From positions 16,558 to 80,557 of the forward strand of contig JAEUSU010000012.1 of assembly GCA_016788635.1 (NCBI GenBank): a stretch of DNA of 64,000 nucleotides. Reading direction: 5' to 3'. Positions 45,442 to 55,300 of the stretch are shown here, in pieces. The stretch is from Flavobacteriales bacterium (GTDB taxonomy: Bacteria; Bacteroidota; Bacteroidia; Flavobacteriales_F; PHOS-HE28). Position 1 is the first letter of the stretch. Every line of letters begins with the position of its first letter. The notes below the pieces were generated by a model that was given only the letters and a program-made list of their open reading frames with translations, searched no databases and was not told the origin of the DNA. A program made the translations under genes and the position numbers.

Positions 45442-46649
45442 GCCCCCCCGTTGTCGTTCGTGGTGCGAAGATGCGGAAGGCCGATCACTTGGAAACCCTC
45501 ACGACCCTCACCGAGCATTTCATGCAGTGTGCGCAGCGCGATCGAACCCACCACCTGAAGGTCACCACCGGTCCGATCGACCGACCGGATCGAACTGAAG
45601 CGGGCCAGTTCATGCTGGTGTGTCAATGGGATGCGGGCATATATACCGATGGGCGCCGGATCGACCGCGAGCCTTGGTGATTCATCGTTCACCTTCGCAT
45701 AGCCATACCCACCACCTTGCACCAGCCGTTGCACATCGCCCAGCACGGCTAGCCCGGTGGGCAGGCTGCCCGCGCCCTTGCCTTGCAGAAAGTGCGTCCC
45801 TGAATATGCCCCTTGGATCCGCACCGCATTGTACTCATCCCGCACACCCGCGAAGGGGTCATCCAAGGGTACGAAGCGGGGCAGCACGAACGCCGAAATG
45901 CCATTCTCCGCAACATGGGCCGTGGCCACTGAACGCAGGACCCAGCCTCGCTCCCGCCCGAACGCCAGGTCCAGCTCGCTCAGGCCTTCAATTCCGTGGC
46001 GGAAGATCGCATGCGGCTTCACGACCGTACCGAAGGCGTGCGCCAGCAGGATGGTCAGTTTGTAGCGGGCGTCGTCACCACGGAGATCGGATGCGGGATC
46101 GCGCTCCGCAAAACCCAGTTCCTGTGCCTTCTGTAGCGCCGCAGCCGGTGAAAGCCCCTTTTCCAGCTGGGTAAGGATGTAGTTGGTGGTGCCGTTCAGG
46201 ATCCCCTCGACCGCCAGTATCCGTTCCCCGCTGAAATGTGTTTCCAGTGTGTGCAGCACGGGAATGCTGGCCGCGCAGGAAGCTTCGTACAGGAGCGCGC
46301 GGCCGGTGCTGCGTTGGAGTGCGATCAGCTCGGCCAGGTGCGATGCCACCACCTGTTTGCTGGCGGTGATGGCGTTGCGGCCGGACCTCAACGCATGGCA
46401 GATCACGTCCAGCGCCAGTGCAGGGTCGTTGGTGAGCTCCACGATCGCCTGCACCTCATCATCGGTCAGGATGTCCAGGGCATGGTAGGTCAGGTTCGCT
46501 TGGAACGTATGTCGCTCACGTTGCCTGTCCTTCACACACACGTGCTTCACATGTGCAGCGGTGCCCCCGCGTGCGTCCAGGAGCTGCAGGAAGCCCTGGC
46601 CCACGCAGCCGAGCCCGAAGGCCCCGAGTGTCAATGGCGTGCGGTGCAT
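45438..46649 (-). CDS. hom: Homoserine dehydrogenase
   Basis: 403 residues. It reduces aspartate semialdehyde to homoserine with NAD(P)H. The N-terminal NAD(P)-binding GAFGLGCVGQGFLQLL, TASKQVVASHLAEL, and the catalytic-domain GILNGTTNYILTQLEKG with FAERDPASDLRGDDARYKLTILL are all present. The C-terminus has a short tail resembling a regulatory ACT-like region but is less certain. It lies 3 bases after metB and overlaps lysC by 4 bases. Aspartate semialdehyde dehydrogenase is not in the window. Confidence 0.95.
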   Translation of the reverse strand: MHRTPLTLGAFGLGCVGQGFLQLLDARGGTAAHVKHVCVKDRQRERHTFQANLTYHALDILTDDEVQAIVELTNDPALALDVICHALRSGRNAITASKQVVASHLAELIALQRSTGRALLYEASCAASIPVLHTLETHFSGERILAVEGILNGTTNYILTQLEKGLSPAAALQKAQELGFAERDPASDLRGDDARYKLTILLAHAFGTVVKPHAIFRHGIEGLSELDLAFGRERGWVLRSVATAHVAENGISAFVLPRFVPLDDPFAGVRDEYNAVRIQGAYSGTHFLQGKGAGSLPTGLAVLGDVQRLVQGGGYGYAKVNDESPRLAVDPAPIGIYARIPLTHQHELARFSSIRSVDRTGGDLQVVGSIALRTLHEMLGEGREGFQVIGLPHLRTTNDNGGA

Positions 46650-46652
46650 GGC

Positions 46653-47867
46653 TCAGGAGATCACGGTTGAACGAATGGTCTCACCGCGCAGCGCAGCGAA
46701 GGCCCCCTCCAGGTCGCCGATCAAGTCCTCCGGGTGTTCCAACCCGATGCTCAAGCGCACCAGGCTGTCGCGTATCCCAGCGGCCCTGCGCACCTCGCGG
46801 GGGACCGACGCATGCGTCATGCGGCATGGCACACAGACAAGGCTCTTCACACCGCCCAGACTTTCCGCCAGCGTGATCAACTTGGTGTGATCCACGAACT
46901 CCACCGCTGCTTCCTCCCGGTCGTCCTTCAACCAGAAGCTGATCACGCCCCCGAAGGCACCATCACCTCCGGCTGCCATGACCTCACGTTGCTGCCTGCT
47001 CAACTGGGCCTTGGCCACCAGATGCCCGGGGTGTGTGCGCAAGCCGGGGTAGTTCACCCCGCCCACATCGGGATGCCCCACGAGGTACCTCGCCACCTCC
47101 TGCGCGCTGCGGCTGATGCGTTCGTAGCGCAAGTGCAGGGTCTGTGCCCCACGAATGGCCAGCCAACTGTCCTGTGGCCCGAGCACCGCACCGGTGGCGT
47201 TCTGGATGTACTTGATCCGCTGCGCCAGTTCCGCATCCTTCACCACGACACCACCACCGATCACGTCACTGTGCCCGGCGATGTACTTTGTGATGCTGTG
47301 CAGCACGATATCGGCGCCCAATGCAAGTGGCTGCTGCGCCACCGGGGAACAGAAGGTGTTGTCCACCAGCAACAACGCGCCTTCTGCTTTTGCGATGGAT
47401 GCAATGGCCCGGATGTCGCTGATCTTGAGCGTGGGGTTCGTCGGCGTCTCAAGCCACACCAGCCTGGTGCGCGGCGTCATGGCCTCCAGCACCAAACCTG
47501 GCGAGCTGGTGTCCACATGCCTTACCGAAATGCCCAACCTGTCGTAGATGGTGTGCAGGGCGCGGTACGTGCCGCCATAGATGTCATCCACCGCCACGAT
47601 CTCGTCGCCCGCGCTCAACAGTTTTAGCACGGCATCCACAGCGGCCAGTCCACTGCTGAAGGCGATACCATGCGTTCCCCCTTCCAATTCGGCGAGCAGA
47701 TGCTCGAACGCCTGACGGGTCGGGTTGTTGGTGCGGCTGTAGTCGAATCCCCGGTTCACACCGGGTGCCTCCTGTTCGAAGGTGCTTGTTTGGTAGATGG
47801 GCACGGACACGGCACCGGTGAGCGGGTCGTGTGGCAGGGCGTGCAGGATGCTGGTCTCGTTTCGCAT
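46653..47867 (-). CDS. metB: Cystathionine gamma-synthase-type PLP-dependent enzyme
   Basis: 404 residues of the Cys/Met metabolism PLP family. The PLP lysine is in HSITKYIAGHSDVIGG; other hallmarks are YSRTNNPTR, SSGLAAV, LVDNTFCSP and the C-terminal ESLGGVKSLVCVPCRMTHASVP. The most likely reaction joins activated homoserine to cysteine (cystathionine gamma-synthase), but a lyase or direct-sulfhydrylation role is possible within this family. It is the first gene after the SAM-I riboswitch, so methionine supply is its likely purpose. Start 47867 was chosen over 47921, which lies in the leader. Confidence 0.88.
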   Translation of the reverse strand: MRNETSILHALPHDPLTGAVSVPIYQTSTFEQEAPGVNRGFDYSRTNNPTRQAFEHLLAELEGGTHGIAFSSGLAAVDAVLKLLSAGDEIVAVDDIYGGTYRALHTIYDRLGISVRHVDTSSPGLVLEAMTPRTRLVWLETPTNPTLKISDIRAIASIAKAEGALLLVDNTFCSPVAQQPLALGADIVLHSITKYIAGHSDVIGGGVVVKDAELAQRIKYIQNATGAVLGPQDSWLAIRGAQTLHLRYERISRSAQEVARYLVGHPDVGGVNYPGLRTHPGHLVAKAQLSRQQREVMAAGGDGAFGGVISFWLKDDREEAAVEFVDHTKLITLAESLGGVKSLVCVPCRMTHASVPREVRRAAGIRDSLVRLSIGLEHPEDLIGDLEGAFAALRGETIRSTVIS

Positions 47868-47936
47868 GGCTCTTCTGGTTGTTGGTGTTGGGTTGCCGGT
47901 CGTTGATCGACACCACCACACCAGAAAAGCCTCCGC

Positions 47937-47967
47937 CAGGGCCGCCGCAAAATGCGAACGGCCCCTG
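47937..47967 (-). terminator. Candidate expression-platform terminator of the SAM riboswitch
   Basis: On the minus strand CAGGGGCCG...CGGCCCTG encloses an inner CGC-ATTTT-GCG stem. A TTTT follows about 8 bases downstream. It sits between the aptamer and metB. Strength is moderate because the T-run is short and spaced. Confidence 0.4.
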
Positions 47968-48005
47968 CAGGATAAGCCGATAGGGACCGTCAGGTCTTTG
48001 ATCGT

Positions 48006-48115
48006 CTTATCTCTCCCCGGTCATGCCGGGGCAGGAGTTGGCACCGATGTCAGCCGCGAGACTGACCGGTTGCCAAGGTTTCACAGGGCCTGGACCCTCC
48101 ACCTTTCTGGATAAG
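48006..48115 (-). ncRNA. SAM-I (S-box) riboswitch
   Basis: Minus strand. P1 is CTTATC (48115-48110) pairing with GATAAG (48011-48006). Between them lie the conserved GGTGGAGGG, CAGGCCCTGTGAAACC, TTGGCAACC and CGGTGCCAACTCC elements that form the SAM-I aptamer with its kink-turn and pseudoknot. It controls metB-hom-lysC. A second CTTATC at 47976-47971 could compete for the 3' arm of P1, giving a ligand-dependent switch. Confidence 0.95.
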
Positions 48116-48140
48116 TGCTGTCGTTGAAAGAACGTGGGCG

Positions 48141-48148
48141 CAAATGTA
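48141..48148 (-). promoter_or_regulatory. -7 element of the metB-hom-lysC operon
   Basis: TACATTTG on the minus strand, an exact TAnnTTTG match, about 25 bases upstream of the riboswitch P1 helix. TTG at 48173-48171 gives a 22-base spacer. Confidence 0.65.
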
Positions 48149-48217
48149 ATGGGCACACGTTCCAATTTTCCAAGCCCGCGGATCACTTTCTTCGGAAAGC
48201 CTTGGTGGGCGCAGGTC

Positions 48218-48694
48218 TCAGCCTTTCGCGATCATGGCCAACTGGTCCGCCTCGAGCGACCCGTTGAGCCATTCACCGGAATATTTCGCTCCGAACCGGT
48301 CATAGAACCGGATGGCGCCGGTGTTCCAATCAAGCACCTGCCAGAGCATTCCGCTATGGCCATTCTTCACGGCGTGGCGCACGCATTCCTTGAAGAGCTT
48401 CTCCCCAATGTTCTGTCCGCGCGCGTGCTCCGTGACGATGATGTCCTCGAGATAGAGGCGCCTGCCCTTCCATGTGGAGTAGCGCTCATAACAGACCGCC
48501 ATGCCTTGGATCATACCATCCACCTCCGCCACCCAGCCCACCCACACGGGATCTGGGCCGAAGCCCGCATCACGCATATGCTCCTCGGTCACCGTCACCT
48601 CGTCCGGAGCCCGCTCGAACAGCGCCAGCTCACGCACCAGCTCCAGCATGCGCGGCACATCGCGGGCTTCCGCCCGCCTGATGATCGCTTCCAT
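48218..48694 (-). CDS. GNAT family N-acetyltransferase (diamine/SpeG-like or thialysine type)
   Basis: 158 residues. The acetyl-CoA site is LEDIIVTEHARGQNIGEKLFKECVRHAVKNG (motif A R/Q-x-x-G-x-G/A variant GQNIG). VLDWNTGAIRFYDRFGAK is motif B and the C-terminal W resembles polyamine or thialysine acetyltransferases. Start 48694 was preferred over the far longer ORF because the GNAT domain begins there. A TTTCTTTG element at 48706-48699, one mismatch, lies 4 bases upstream and is divergent from fbp. Confidence 0.9.
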   Translation of the reverse strand: MEAIIRRAEARDVPRMLELVRELALFERAPDEVTVTEEHMRDAGFGPDPVWVGWVAEVDGMIQGMAVCYERYSTWKGRRLYLEDIIVTEHARGQNIGEKLFKECVRHAVKNGHSGMLWQVLDWNTGAIRFYDRFGAKYSGEWLNGSLEADQLAMIAKG

Positions 48695-48716
48695 GGGCAC
48701 AAAGAAAGGCGTACCC

Positions 48717-48724
48717 CATCTTTG
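48717..48724 (+). promoter_or_regulatory. -7 element of fbp
   Basis: CATCTTTG, one mismatch to TAnnTTTG. It ends 7 bases before the ATG at 48732 and 46 bases before the conserved ATG at 48771. Confidence 0.4.
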
Positions 48725-48770
48725 CCAATGAATGGAGCAGTTGAGTACATCAGCCGAACGACCGATCACC

Positions 48771-49733
48771 ATGTCCGACATCAAGACCCTCTCCGAGTTC
48801 ATCGTTGAACGCCAGGCCGACTTCCCCGGCTCCACCGGCGACCTCAGCTCCCTGCTCACCGCCTTCCGCCTGGCGGCCAAGATCGTGAGCCGCGAGGCCA
48901 ACAAGGCCGGCTTGATGGCGGACATCCTGGGCGCCGCAGGGAACGAGAACGTGCAGGGTGAGCAGCAGCAGAAGCTGGATGTGTACGCCAACAACCTCTT
49001 CATCCGCATGATGCGCACGCAGGGTGCGGTGTGCGCGGTGGCCAGCGAGGAGAACGACGAGCTGGTGCACTTCGACAACGGCGGCAAGTACGTGGTGACC
49101 ATGGACCCGCTCGATGGCAGCAGCAACATTGATGTGAACGTGAGCATTGGCACCATCTTCAGCATCTACAAGCGCATCAGCACCGGCCCAAAGGCCACCC
49201 TGGAGGACTTCCTGCAACCGGGCAGCGCACAGGTGGCGGCAGGCTACATCGTTTACGGCAGCAGCACCATGCTCGTGTACAGCACGGGGCACGGCGTGAA
49301 CGGCTTCACGCTCGACCCCAGCATTGGCACCTTCTGCCTGAGCCATCCGGATATGAAGACCCCGGAGGATGGCAAGATCTATTCGATCAACGAGGGCAAC
49401 TGGTTCGAGTTCAGCGACGGCGTGCGGAACTACATCGATGCATGCAAAAAGAGGAAGCTGAGCGCGCGCTACATCGGCAGTTTGGTCGCTGACTTCCACC
49501 GCAACCTGCTCAAGGGTGGCATCTACCTCTACCCCGGCACACAGAAAGCTCCGAAAGGAAAGCTGCGGCTCCTTTATGAAGCCAATCCGCTCGCCTTCCT
49601 GGTGGAACAGGCGGGGGGACTGGCCACCGATGGCAACACCCGCATCCTTGACCTGAAGCCCACGGAACTGCACCAGCGCTGCCCGCTGTACATCGGAAGC
49701 AAAGTCATGGTGGAAGAGGCGATGAGGAGCTGA
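48771..49733 (+). CDS. fbp: Class I fructose-1,6-bisphosphatase
   Basis: 320 residues. It removes the 1-phosphate of fructose-1,6-bisphosphate in gluconeogenesis. Metal and substrate motifs are [66 protein letters not shown] and [21 protein letters not shown]. Start 48771 ([15 protein letters not shown]) matches E. coli Fbp. An in-frame ATG at 48732, right after the promoter, would add 13 residues and cannot be excluded. Confidence 0.96.
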   Translation: MSDIKTLSEFIVERQADFPGSTGDLSSLLTAFRLAAKIVSREANKAGLMADILGAAGNENVQGEQQQKLDVYANNLFIRMMRTQGAVCAVASEENDELVHFDNGGKYVVTMDPLDGSSNIDVNVSIGTIFSIYKRISTGPKATLEDFLQPGSAQVAAGYIVYGSSTMLVYSTGHGVNGFTLDPSIGTFCLSHPDMKTPEDGKIYSINEGNWFEFSDGVRNYIDACKKRKLSARYIGSLVADFHRNLLKGGIYLYPGTQKAPKGKLRLLYEANPLAFLVEQAGGLATDGNTRILDLKPTELHQRCPLYIGSKVMVEEAMRS

Positions 49734-50197
49734 TGCGTATGCGCACCTTCGTCCTGTTCACCTCAGCCTTGTGCATTTGCGCATGTGAGCGCTCCACGCC
49801 TCCGGCCATTTCATTGATCACTGCTGATGATGAACGCAGCCTCCGCCACCTGAAGGAGGTTCAGTGGCCACAGGCTTACCGCACACAGGACACGGTGCTT
49901 CTGGACAACATCCTGCATGAGGATTTCGAGATGATCGATGCCGAGGGCAACGTGTTCCGCAAAGCTGACGAGATCGCGTGGGTCAAGTCGAATACCTGGC
50001 GCGTGGACTCATTCCGATATGAGATCAAGCGACTTGCGACCTGGCCGAACGGAACGGCGATCGTCTCCGGAATAGGCCACATGTTGTCCGATTCCGTAAC
50101 GCACACCTACTGGTCGAGCAATGTGTTCGTGAAGACTGATGGACGATGGCGCGCCGTTTCGTCGCATGTGTCCGGTGTGAAGGCCATGGCCCGATGA
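49733..50197 (+). CDS. NTF2-like (SnoaL/DUF4440) lipoprotein
   Basis: 154 residues. The N-terminus LFTSALCICAC is a lipobox. The rest is an NTF2-like cone fold: QAYRTQDTVLLDNILHEDFEMIDAEGNVFRKADEI, GTAIVSGIGHM and YWSSNVFVKTDGRWRAVSSHVS. Such domains bind small ligands or hydrolyse them; none is predictable. Its ATG overlaps the fbp stop by one base (TGATG), so it is coupled to fbp. The adenylate cyclase at 50.9 kb carries a related N-terminal domain. Confidence 0.85.
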   Translation: MRMRTFVLFTSALCICACERSTPPAISLITADDERSLRHLKEVQWPQAYRTQDTVLLDNILHEDFEMIDAEGNVFRKADEIAWVKSNTWRVDSFRYEIKRLATWPNGTAIVSGIGHMLSDSVTHTYWSSNVFVKTDGRWRAVSSHVSGVKAMAR

Positions 50198-50241
50198 CAT
50201 AGACTTCGCGATATTCGCGCCTTCCTCCATTCTACGCTCCC

Positions 50242-50655
50242 ATGTCCGAACCCGTACAGACGCGCTGGGCCACCCTATCCTGGCTCGGTCCGAACGAGAT
50301 CAAGATCGATTTCACCCCGGGCATCATGCTCGATGCAGCTGCTATCGCCGAGGTGATCGGCGCGCGCAAGCGCATGCAGGGCGATCGATCGGTCGGTCTG
50401 ATGCTGATCGTCCCAGCTGAAACCGAGCTTGACTTGGCCATTGTGGGCATGGACCATTTGAAAGTGAACCAAGCAACGGACAACCTGGTGGGCTTCGCCG
50501 TCGTGGCGCGCTCTTCGATCGCGGAAGTTTTACTAAGGCTTAACAAGGCATATTTTCCCACGCCCTTCGCGGCAGAGATCTTCACCTGCGACCAGGAGGC
50601 CCGGAAATGGCTGGGCGAGCAGGTCGCCCAAGCGCTGAGACCATTAGTGGGCTGA
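50242..50655 (+). CDS. STAS-like hypothetical protein (possibly DUF7793-like)
   Basis: 137 residues, an alternating beta/alpha pattern: IKIDFTPGIMLDAAAIAEVIGARKRMQGDRSVGLMLIVP, NLVGFAVVARSSIAEVLLRLNKAYF, AEIFTCDQEARKWLGEQV. It resembles SpoIIAA/STAS-fold families of Bacteroidota that bind ligands or partner proteins. The family name is a guess. It has no signal peptide, so it is cytosolic. It lies between an NTF2 lipoprotein and the adenylate cyclase. Confidence 0.7.
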   Translation: MSEPVQTRWATLSWLGPNEIKIDFTPGIMLDAAAIAEVIGARKRMQGDRSVGLMLIVPAETELDLAIVGMDHLKVNQATDNLVGFAVVARSSIAEVLLRLNKAYFPTPFAAEIFTCDQEARKWLGEQVAQALRPLVG

Positions 50656-50813
50656 CCACGATAGGCCCGCAAGCGGACAAGCCCGCCTTCACCCCAGTTC
50701 CGTGATCTGGCTACGGGCTGCCCGCTCCTTTTCCGGAAGATCCTCAACGATCCTGTCGGCAAGGGCCGGAACTTGCACACCGCTGGGGTACCCGAACAGA
50801 TCCTTTCCCGCCG

Positions 50814-50821
50814 TAATTTCA
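50814..50821 (+). promoter_or_regulatory. -7 element of the second adenylate cyclase
   Basis: TAATTTCA, two mismatches to TAnnTTTG, about 30 bases before the ATG at 50851. It lies downstream of an earlier in-frame ATG (50773) and so supports the shorter protein. Confidence 0.35.
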
Positions 50822-50850
50822 TCGGCACCCTTTCCCGCCGCGAACCACCC

Positions 50851-52029
50851 ATGGCAGCCGCCGATCAGGACACCCGTGACGTGCTGGACGTGCACACCAC
50901 GTTCTGGCAGGCCTACGCCGAACGCGACCTGGACCGCCGTTTTGCTGTTTGTGCGCCGGATGTCACCTTCATCGGCACAGGCCCGCATGAAAAGGCGACC
51001 GGCCTCGCACAATACCGCGCCATGAATGAGAAGGGCGTGGAGCAATTCCCCAGGCCCTTCGTGATCGAGATGCCCCGCCTGGACCTGCGCCTGCACGGGG
51101 ACGTGGCCTGGGTGGAGTGCGAGTCCGTATGGAAGAAGACCGAGGCGGACCGCTGCGTGGTGGACGAGATCCGCCTCACCACCGTGATCAAGCGCATCCA
51201 TGGCCGCTGGCTGGTAGCCCATGTGCACGGCTCCACGCCCGACTACCGGCTGCACGATGGCGAGTACATGATGCGCGAGGCCCTGCGCGACCGCAACCTG
51301 CAGCTGGAGCGCGAGGTGGCCGAGCGCACCCGCGAACTGCAGCGCGCGAAAAAGGCGGCCGATGACCTGTTGATGAACATCCTCCCCGCCACCGTGATCG
51401 AGGAGTTGCATCGCAAGGGCCGTGTGGCCGCGCGTGCACACCAGAACGTCACCGTGCTCTTTGCCGACTTCAAGGACTTCACCAGGCACAGCGAGCGCCT
51501 CTCACCCCAACATCTGGTGGATGAGCTCAATGCCTGTTTCACCGCCTTCGACCACATGCTGGCCGCGCACCAGGTGGAGAAGATCAAGACCGTGGGCGAC
51601 GCCTATCTCGCGGTCTCAGGGCTTCCCTCACCCAACACGGACCATGCGTTGGTGGCCGTGCGTCTGGCCTTGGAGATGCGCGACTTCATCCAGGCCCGCA
51701 ATGCCGCCCCTGGCGCACGCGGCTTCGACATCCGCATCGGGCTGCACAGCGGTGATGTGGTGGCCGGCGTGGTGGGCATCCACAAGTACGCCTATGACAT
51801 CTGGGGCGATACGGTGAACATCGCCGCGCGCATGCAGGAGAACTGCCTTCCCGGCCATGTCAATGTCTCCGCCACCACCCATCTGCTGGTGGGCGATCAT
51901 TTCCAGTGCACCTACCGCGGTGAAGTGGAGGCCAAGAACAAGGGGCCATTGAAGATGTACTTCGTGGAACCCCGCCTGGCCGTGCTGGCCGGGAGCGGCC
52001 CGATCCGGCACGATGGGGACCGGCTGTAA
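50851..52029 (+). CDS. Class III adenylate cyclase with N-terminal NTF2-like domain
   Basis: 392 residues with no signal peptide or membrane helix. Residues about 8-130 are an NTF2/SnoaL-like sensor (HTTFWQAYAERDLDRRFAVC, TVIKRIHGRWLVAHVH). A coiled coil (about 145-172) and the linker LLMNILPATVIEELHRKG lead into the catalytic domain. Residues are complete: Asp in FADFKDFT, Lys/Asp in KTVGDAYL, Asp in DIWGDTVNIAARM. The Lys/Asp pair favours ATP. It is a soluble, ligand-sensing cyclase, complementing the membrane TPR cyclase at 10 kb. Confidence 0.9.
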   Translation: MAAADQDTRDVLDVHTTFWQAYAERDLDRRFAVCAPDVTFIGTGPHEKATGLAQYRAMNEKGVEQFPRPFVIEMPRLDLRLHGDVAWVECESVWKKTEADRCVVDEIRLTTVIKRIHGRWLVAHVHGSTPDYRLHDGEYMMREALRDRNLQLEREVAERTRELQRAKKAADDLLMNILPATVIEELHRKGRVAARAHQNVTVLFADFKDFTRHSERLSPQHLVDELNACFTAFDHMLAAHQVEKIKTVGDAYLAVSGLPSPNTDHALVAVRLALEMRDFIQARNAAPGARGFDIRIGLHSGDVVAGVVGIHKYAYDIWGDTVNIAARMQENCLPGHVNVSATTHLLVGDHFQCTYRGEVEAKNKGPLKMYFVEPRLAVLAGSGPIRHDGDRL

Positions 52030-52365
52030 GGACCGTATCGCCGGCTTTCCATTTCACGGTCCTCCCCGGCCTGTGTGCCTTTCGTACATTCCCTATCCCC
52101 ACGCGAATGGGTGACCTGGAGAAAGGGAGCCGGTGGGGCAGGTATCGATGCGGTGCGGGGCGCGGTGTGCATGGCCGTTGATATCTATGGCAAATGGACA
52201 TCAGCCCTGTCGCCCCGGAAGGATCGAACGGCATGAACCGGAAAGAACCGCACATGGACCGGGTGGTGAAGTGGGCAGGTACCACGCCCGGCCACCCGTA
52301 GATTTGCCGCCCCGACCCGATGCCCTCCTGTTGGAGGGTACCGGGCTTCGGGCTTTTCTGCGTCC
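52030..52365. other. 336-base gene-free leader region before mfd
   Basis: No convincing ORF on either strand. It holds a TAGATTTG promoter element at 52299-52306 and, in the predicted mfd leader, a CCCTCC-TGTT-GGAGGG hairpin at 52323-52338 followed by a second small stem and TTTTC. The hairpins could attenuate or protect the message. Confidence 0.5.
52299..52306 (+). promoter_or_regulatory. -7 element of mfd
   Basis: TAGATTTG, an exact TAnnTTTG match, about 60 bases upstream of the mfd ATG. No -33 TTG is obvious. Confidence 0.5.
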
Positions 52366-55300
52366 ATGGAACTGACCCGCCCCACGATCCTCAAGCTGGA
52401 GGACATCCTCTCCCTTTACCGCAATGACGCTCGCGTGGCCCGCATCGCCGCAGGCCTGCAGGAGCATGCCGCTCGCGTTCAGATCACCGGTGCCATCGGT
52501 TCATCCCAGGCGCTCATCGCATCGGCGGTCATCCACCTCTTGAAAGGTGTGCATGTCTTCGTCCTTATCGACAAGGAGGAAGCGGCCTACTTCATCAACG
52601 ACCTGGAAGCCCTGCTTGCAAAGGACAACGAGGCGCGCAACACCAGGAAGGATGAGGACATGCTCTTCTACCCCGCGCCATCACGCTCACCATACGATCC
52701 GGATGGCCACCACGACGGGGAGCGTGTGAGCCGGACCGAGGTATTGGAGGTACTGATGAAAAAGCCGGAACACCTCATCATCGTGACCTATCCGGAGGCG
52801 CTGGTGCCATTGGTGGTGGGCCAGGAGACCATGGTGAAGAACACGCTCACCATCAAGCGCAGCGAGGAACTGCCCATCGACACCCTGGAGGAATGGCTGC
52901 ATGAGACCGGCTTCAACCGCGTAGAGTTCGTTTACGAGCCGGGGCAGTTCAGCATCCGCGGCGGCATTGTGGACGTGTTCAGCTACGGTAGCGACAAGCC
53001 CTACCGCATCGAGCTCTTCGGAGATACCGTGGAGAGCGTTCGCCGCTTTGACCCGCAGGACCAGTTGACCGTGGAGCGTCTGGCCGAAGCGGTGATCGTG
53101 CCTGACCTGCAGGATGAGGACGCCGCCCGGCAGCAGAACTTCTTCGCACAACTGCCGGAGAACGCCACGATCTGGTTGCGCGACCTGCAGGCCATCGGCG
53201 ATGCGGCTACGAAGCAACTGAAGCTCCTCGCTGAGGCTTACGAGCGACTGCCAGAAAAAGAGCAACACCCACCCCCGGATGAACTGCTCGCCACCGACAC
53301 GCAGCTGATCAAGGGGACTTTGGGGTTCAAGAAGGTGTTCTGGGCCAGCTCAGTTCACCACAGAGGCACAGAGAATGCAGCAACCGCGACCCCGGGTCAA
53401 GACCGGGGCGAGCTGCAACGACGCGACGGGAACGCGACGCCGGACAAGCATGCTCAGGTGGTGGACTTTCAGCAGCGCCCACAACCCACCTTCGCCAAGG
53501 AGTTCAAGGTGCTCAGCGGCGACCTGCACAACAAGCAGAACGCCGGCTACACCAACCTCATTGCCTGCAACAGCGCGAAGCAGAGCGAACGCCTCTACAC
53601 CATCTTCCACGATATGGAGCACGAGGTGGCCTTCACGCCGCTGGTGCTCGACCTGCATGAGGGCTTCATCGACCCTGAACTGAAGCTGGCGCTCTACACC
53701 GACCACCAGATCTTCGAGCGCTACCACCGCTACCGGCTGAAGGAAGGTTTCCGCAGGAACGCGCAGGCCCTCACGCTGAAGGAGCTGACCCAACTGAAGC
53801 CCGGCGACCTCGTGGTGCACATCGATCACGGCGTGGGCGTGTTCAGCGGATTGGAAACGATCGACGCCGGTGGCAGCATGCAGGAAGCGATCCGCCTGAA
53901 GTACCGCGACAACGACATTCTGTACGTGGGCATCCATAGCCTGCACCGCGTGAGCAAGTACAGCGGAGAGGAAGGGGGCGCGGCGCCGAACGTGAGCAAG
54001 CTCGGCAGCCCCGCATGGAAGAACCTGAAGGAGAAAACAAAGGCGAAGGTGAAGGCGCTGGCCTTCGACCTGATCAAGCTCTATGCGCAGCGCAAGAGCA
54101 AGCCGGGCTTCGCTTTCCAGCCGGACAATTACCTGCAGCACGAACTCGAGGCCAGCTTCATCTACGAGGATACGCCCGACCAGCTGAAGGCCACGCAGGA
54201 CGTGAAACGCGACATGGAGAAAGGCGTGCCGATGGATCGACTGGTCTGCGGCGATGTCGGTTTCGGCAAGACGGAAGTGGCGATACGCGCTGCGTTCAAA
54301 GCGGTGTGCGATGGCAAGCAAGCTGCGGTGCTGGTGCCCACGACCATCCTTGCCTTGCAGCACTGGAAGAGCTTCTCGGCCCGCATGAAAGGACTGCCCG
54401 TGCGCGTGGACTACATCAATCGCTTCCGCAGCAGCGCGCAGCAGACACAGATCCTCAAGGACCTCAAAGAAGGGAAGATCGACATCCTCATCGGCACGCA
54501 CCGGCTGGTGAGCAAGGACGTGGTGTACAAGGACCTCGGCCTGCTGATCATCGACGAGGAGCAGAAGTTCGGCGTGAACGTGAAGGACAAACTGAAGACC
54601 CTGCGCGCTACGGTGGACACCCTCACGCTCACTGCGACGCCGATCCCGCGCACCCTGCAATTCAGCCTCATGGGCGCGCGCGACCTCAGCATCATCAGCA
54701 CGCCGCCGCCGAACCGCTATCCGGTGAGCACCATGCTGCAGCCGTACGATGAGGTGACCATCCGCGGCGCCATCGAGTACGAGCTCAGCCGTGGCGGCCA
54801 GGTGTACTTCATCCACGACAAGGTGAAGAACATCGAATTCATCGCTGACATGATCCGCAAGCTGGTGCCCGGCGCGCGCGTGGGCGTGGGCCACGGCCAG
54901 TTGGAAGGCCACAAACTCGAGGAAGTGATGCTCGACTTCATCGAGGGCAATACCGATGTGCTCGTCTGCACCACCATCGTGGAGAACGGTCTCGACATCC
55001 CGAACGCGAACACGATCATCGTGAATGAGGCGCAGAACTTCGGCCTCAGTGATCTGCACCAGCTGCGCGGTCGCGTGGGACGCAGCAACAAGAAAGCCTA
55101 CTGCTACTTGCTCGCGCCCAGCCCGCACCTGCTGCCCGACCTGTCGCGCAAGCGCCTGCAAGCCATTGAGCAGTTCAGCGACCTGGGCAGCGGCATCCAC
55201 ATCGCCATGAAGGACCTCGACATCCGCGGCGCAGGCGACCTGCTCGGCGCGGAACAGAGCGGCTTCATCAACGACATCGGCTTCGAGACTTACCACAAGA

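Noticed and set aside
44251..45558. 435-residue ORF opposite lysC
   Set aside because: Antisense of a well-conserved aspartate kinase; no domain.
50689..50810. Possible coding remnant on the minus strand (peptide around ADRIVEDLPEKERAARSQITELG)
   Set aside because: Composition looks protein-like, but it has no start codon or promoter and overlaps the cyclase promoter; too short to support.
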